Shown here: positions 62,769 through 64,000 of the stretch, in pieces
Position numbering within the stretch: position 1 is the stretch's first letter
Layout of the letters: each line of letters starts with the position of its first letter
Assembly (NCBI GenBank): GCA_963735085.1
Contig: CAVTJP010000002.1
Coordinates: forward strand, 124,001 to 188,000
Source of the DNA: DATJGR01 sp963735085
Lineage (GTDB): Bacteria > Pseudomonadota > Gammaproteobacteria > Pseudomonadales > Azotimanducaceae
Direction: 5' to 3'
DNA: 64,000 nt
The notes under the pieces: model-generated
Seen by the model: the letters and a program-made list of their open reading frames with translations, nothing else
What the model was told of the DNA's origin: nothing
Database searches by the model: none
Program-made: the position numbers and the translations under genes

Positions 62769-64000
62769 ATGGCTGAAATGCTGGCGAACAGGCTCGACCG
62801 CGCGGTCGATGTCGGGCGCGATCATGTTCTAGGTAATCCCAACGCCACGATCACGCTCGTGGAATACGGTAGTTATGCCTGTCCCTACTGTCATGCCGCG
62901 CATGAGGTGATTGCGAATCTGCGCGATCACCTGGGTGATCGGATGCGATATGTCTTCCGACACAGGCCACTCGCCAACCACGCCGATGCACAACGCGCCG
63001 CAGAGCTTGCCGAATACGCGGCGGCGACAACGGATCGTTTCTGGGGCGTACACGACGCATTGATGACGCGCGGACCGAACTTTGCGCCGAATGACTTCGC
63101 AGATGTCGAGGCAGAGTTTGGGCTGCCACCGCTGGATGACACCCATGCTCCAGTGTGGCGCGATGCGGAAGAACGCGTGCGCATCGACCGCGAAAGCTCC
63201 CAGCGTAGCGGTGCACTGTTGACGCCAACGTTCTTCATCAACAACCGGCGTTACGAAGGGGCGTGGGACGAAAGCACGTTGATGGAGGCGATGCTGGGTT
63301 CGCTCGGCCACCGTCTGCAATCGGCGACGCTCGACTTCGTGCGGTGGGGTCCTTCCACCGGGTTGCTGCTGCTGGTGATGTCGATCGTCGGCATCGCCAT
63401 TGTCAACTCGTCGGTTGGCCAGGCATTCGAGGCGTTCTGGAATTTGCCATTTGGTTTTCAGTTCGGTGGCTGGGCGTCGACTTTGCCGCTGCATGATTGG
63501 ATTGACCACGGCTTGCTGACGATTTTTTTCCTCGTCGTCGGATTGGAGATCAAACGCGAGTTCACCGTTGGCCATCTCGCGACGCGGCGTGCCGCGATGC
63601 TGCCGTTGGCGGCCGCGTTCGGCGGCATGACGCTACCCGCATTGATCTATCTGCTGCTGATCCCTCCGGGTCCGCTCGCGGCCGGTTGGGGCGTGCCAAT
63701 CGCCACCGATACCGCATTTGCGATTGCATTGATCGTATTGCTACGCGATCGAGTGCCGGTCGAGTTGCGCGTGTTTCTCACCGCGGCGGTGATTATCGAC
63801 GACCTCGTGGCGATCGCAATTGTCGCGCTGTTCTACTCTACCGCGATCGATACGCACTATCTGCTCGCGTCCATCGCGGTGACCGCAGCGCTCGCGGCGC
63901 TGAACTTCGCCGGCGTATATCGACCGCTACCGTACGCGATACTGGGCGTTGTGCTGTGGGCGTGTCTGCACCACGCCGGTATTCATGCCACGCTCGCGGG
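62769..64000 (+). CDS. nhaA: NhaA Na+/H+ antiporter with N-terminal DsbA-like domain, runs off the window
   Basis: An ATG at 62769 opens a frame without a stop to the window end (over 410 residues). Residues ~1-180 form a DsbA/thioredoxin-like domain: VEYGSYACPYCHAAHEV with CPYC at 38-41, the helical insert, and a cis-Pro segment LLTPTFFINNRRYEG. From ~187 on it is NhaA: IATDTAFAIALIVLL and FLTAAVIIDDLVAIAIVALF, the latter with the two adjacent Asp that bind and move Na+/H+. NhaA exports Na+ in exchange for protons; the redox domain fusion is known in this family but its role is unclear. No signal peptide is seen, so the DsbA-like part should be cytoplasmic. Confidence 0.92.
   Translation, partial: MAEMLANRLDRAVDVGRDHVLGNPNATITLVEYGSYACPYCHAAHEVIANLRDHLGDRMRYVFRHRPLANHADAQRAAELAEYAAATTDRFWGVHDALMTRGPNFAPNDFADVEAEFGLPPLDDTHAPVWRDAEERVRIDRESSQRSGALLTPTFFINNRRYEGAWDESTLMEAMLGSLGHRLQSATLDFVRWGPSTGLLLLVMSIVGIAIVNSSVGQAFEAFWNLPFGFQFGGWASTLPLHDWIDHGLLTIFFLVVGLEIKREFTVGHLATRRAAMLPLAAAFGGMTLPALIYLLLIPPGPLAAGWGVPIATDTAFAIALIVLLRDRVPVELRVFLTAAVIIDDLVAIAIVALFYSTAIDTHYLLASIAVTAALAALNFAGVYRPLPYAILGVVLWACLHHAGIHATLA

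Noticed and set aside
62560..62832. 90-codon plus-strand frame before nhaA
   Set aside because: Overlaps the start of the nhaA fusion in another frame and has no family resemblance.
1..64000. CRISPR array or rRNA genes
   Set aside because: No regularly spaced repeats of 25-40 bases and no rRNA-like conserved words were seen; repeats found are tRNA halves and element ends.

Overview
The window is GC-rich, tightly packed bacterial chromosome and looks proteobacterial. A gammaproteobacterium (Nevskiales/Steroidobacter-like) or a betaproteobacterium fits best, judged from the PEP-CTERM protein, the DUF6316-like proteins, the IS407-type IS3 element, the YjbJ/CsbD, DUF1328 and DUF883 stress proteins, and the P450 with beta-oxidation genes. 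No genus can be named from the sequence alone.

Layout. 0-3.2 kb is the end of a catabolic cluster: enoyl-CoA hydratase, a broken short-chain dehydrogenase and a cytochrome P450. 3.4-5.3 kb holds a remnant element and an intact tRNA-Arg(CCT). The tRNA has been used as an attachment site from both sides. A displaced copy of its 3' end lies at 3411. Copies of its 5' half plus upstream DNA recur at 38395 and 45424, each beside integrase DNA. This makes 5.2-45.5 kb a tandem array of related integrative elements. The first part carries a RES/Xre toxin-antitoxin pair and the only intact integrase (7021-8175). A cargo region follows: IS elements; a redox and sulfur block at 10.5-30.3 kb (b- and c-type cytochromes, permease with thioredoxin, CoA-disulfide reductase-rhodanese, persulfide-sensor-type ArsR repressor, RND efflux, TauE/SafE, sulfide:quinone oxidoreductase, thioredoxin 2); and an envelope-stress block at 31.6-37 kb. 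Much of the cargo is broken by single-base indels, with 23-29.8 kb close to unreadable.

38.4-45.5 kb is a compact defence element with intact genes. A divergent XRE regulator/ImmA peptidase pair faces a four-gene ubiquitin-like operon: two-lobed ubiquitin-like protein, E2-like protein without any cysteine, JAMM isopeptidase, and E1-like adenylating enzyme. An AbiEi/AbiEii type IV toxin-antitoxin pair follows, with two palindromic operators. The ubiquitin-like operon is the most interesting system here. It resembles Bil-type antiphage operons in gene content but lacks a canonical E2 nucleophile.

45.6-64 kb is mostly intact: an RHS fragment, small conserved proteins, a lipoprotein, two very large convergent secreted proteins of unknown function (1,653 and 853 residues), an MFS transporter, and then housekeeping-type enzymes (APH-like kinase, NUDIX, cupin, VOC, GFA). 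It ends in an NhaA antiporter with an N-terminal DsbA-like domain that runs off the window. No CRISPR array, rRNA or replication origin was seen.
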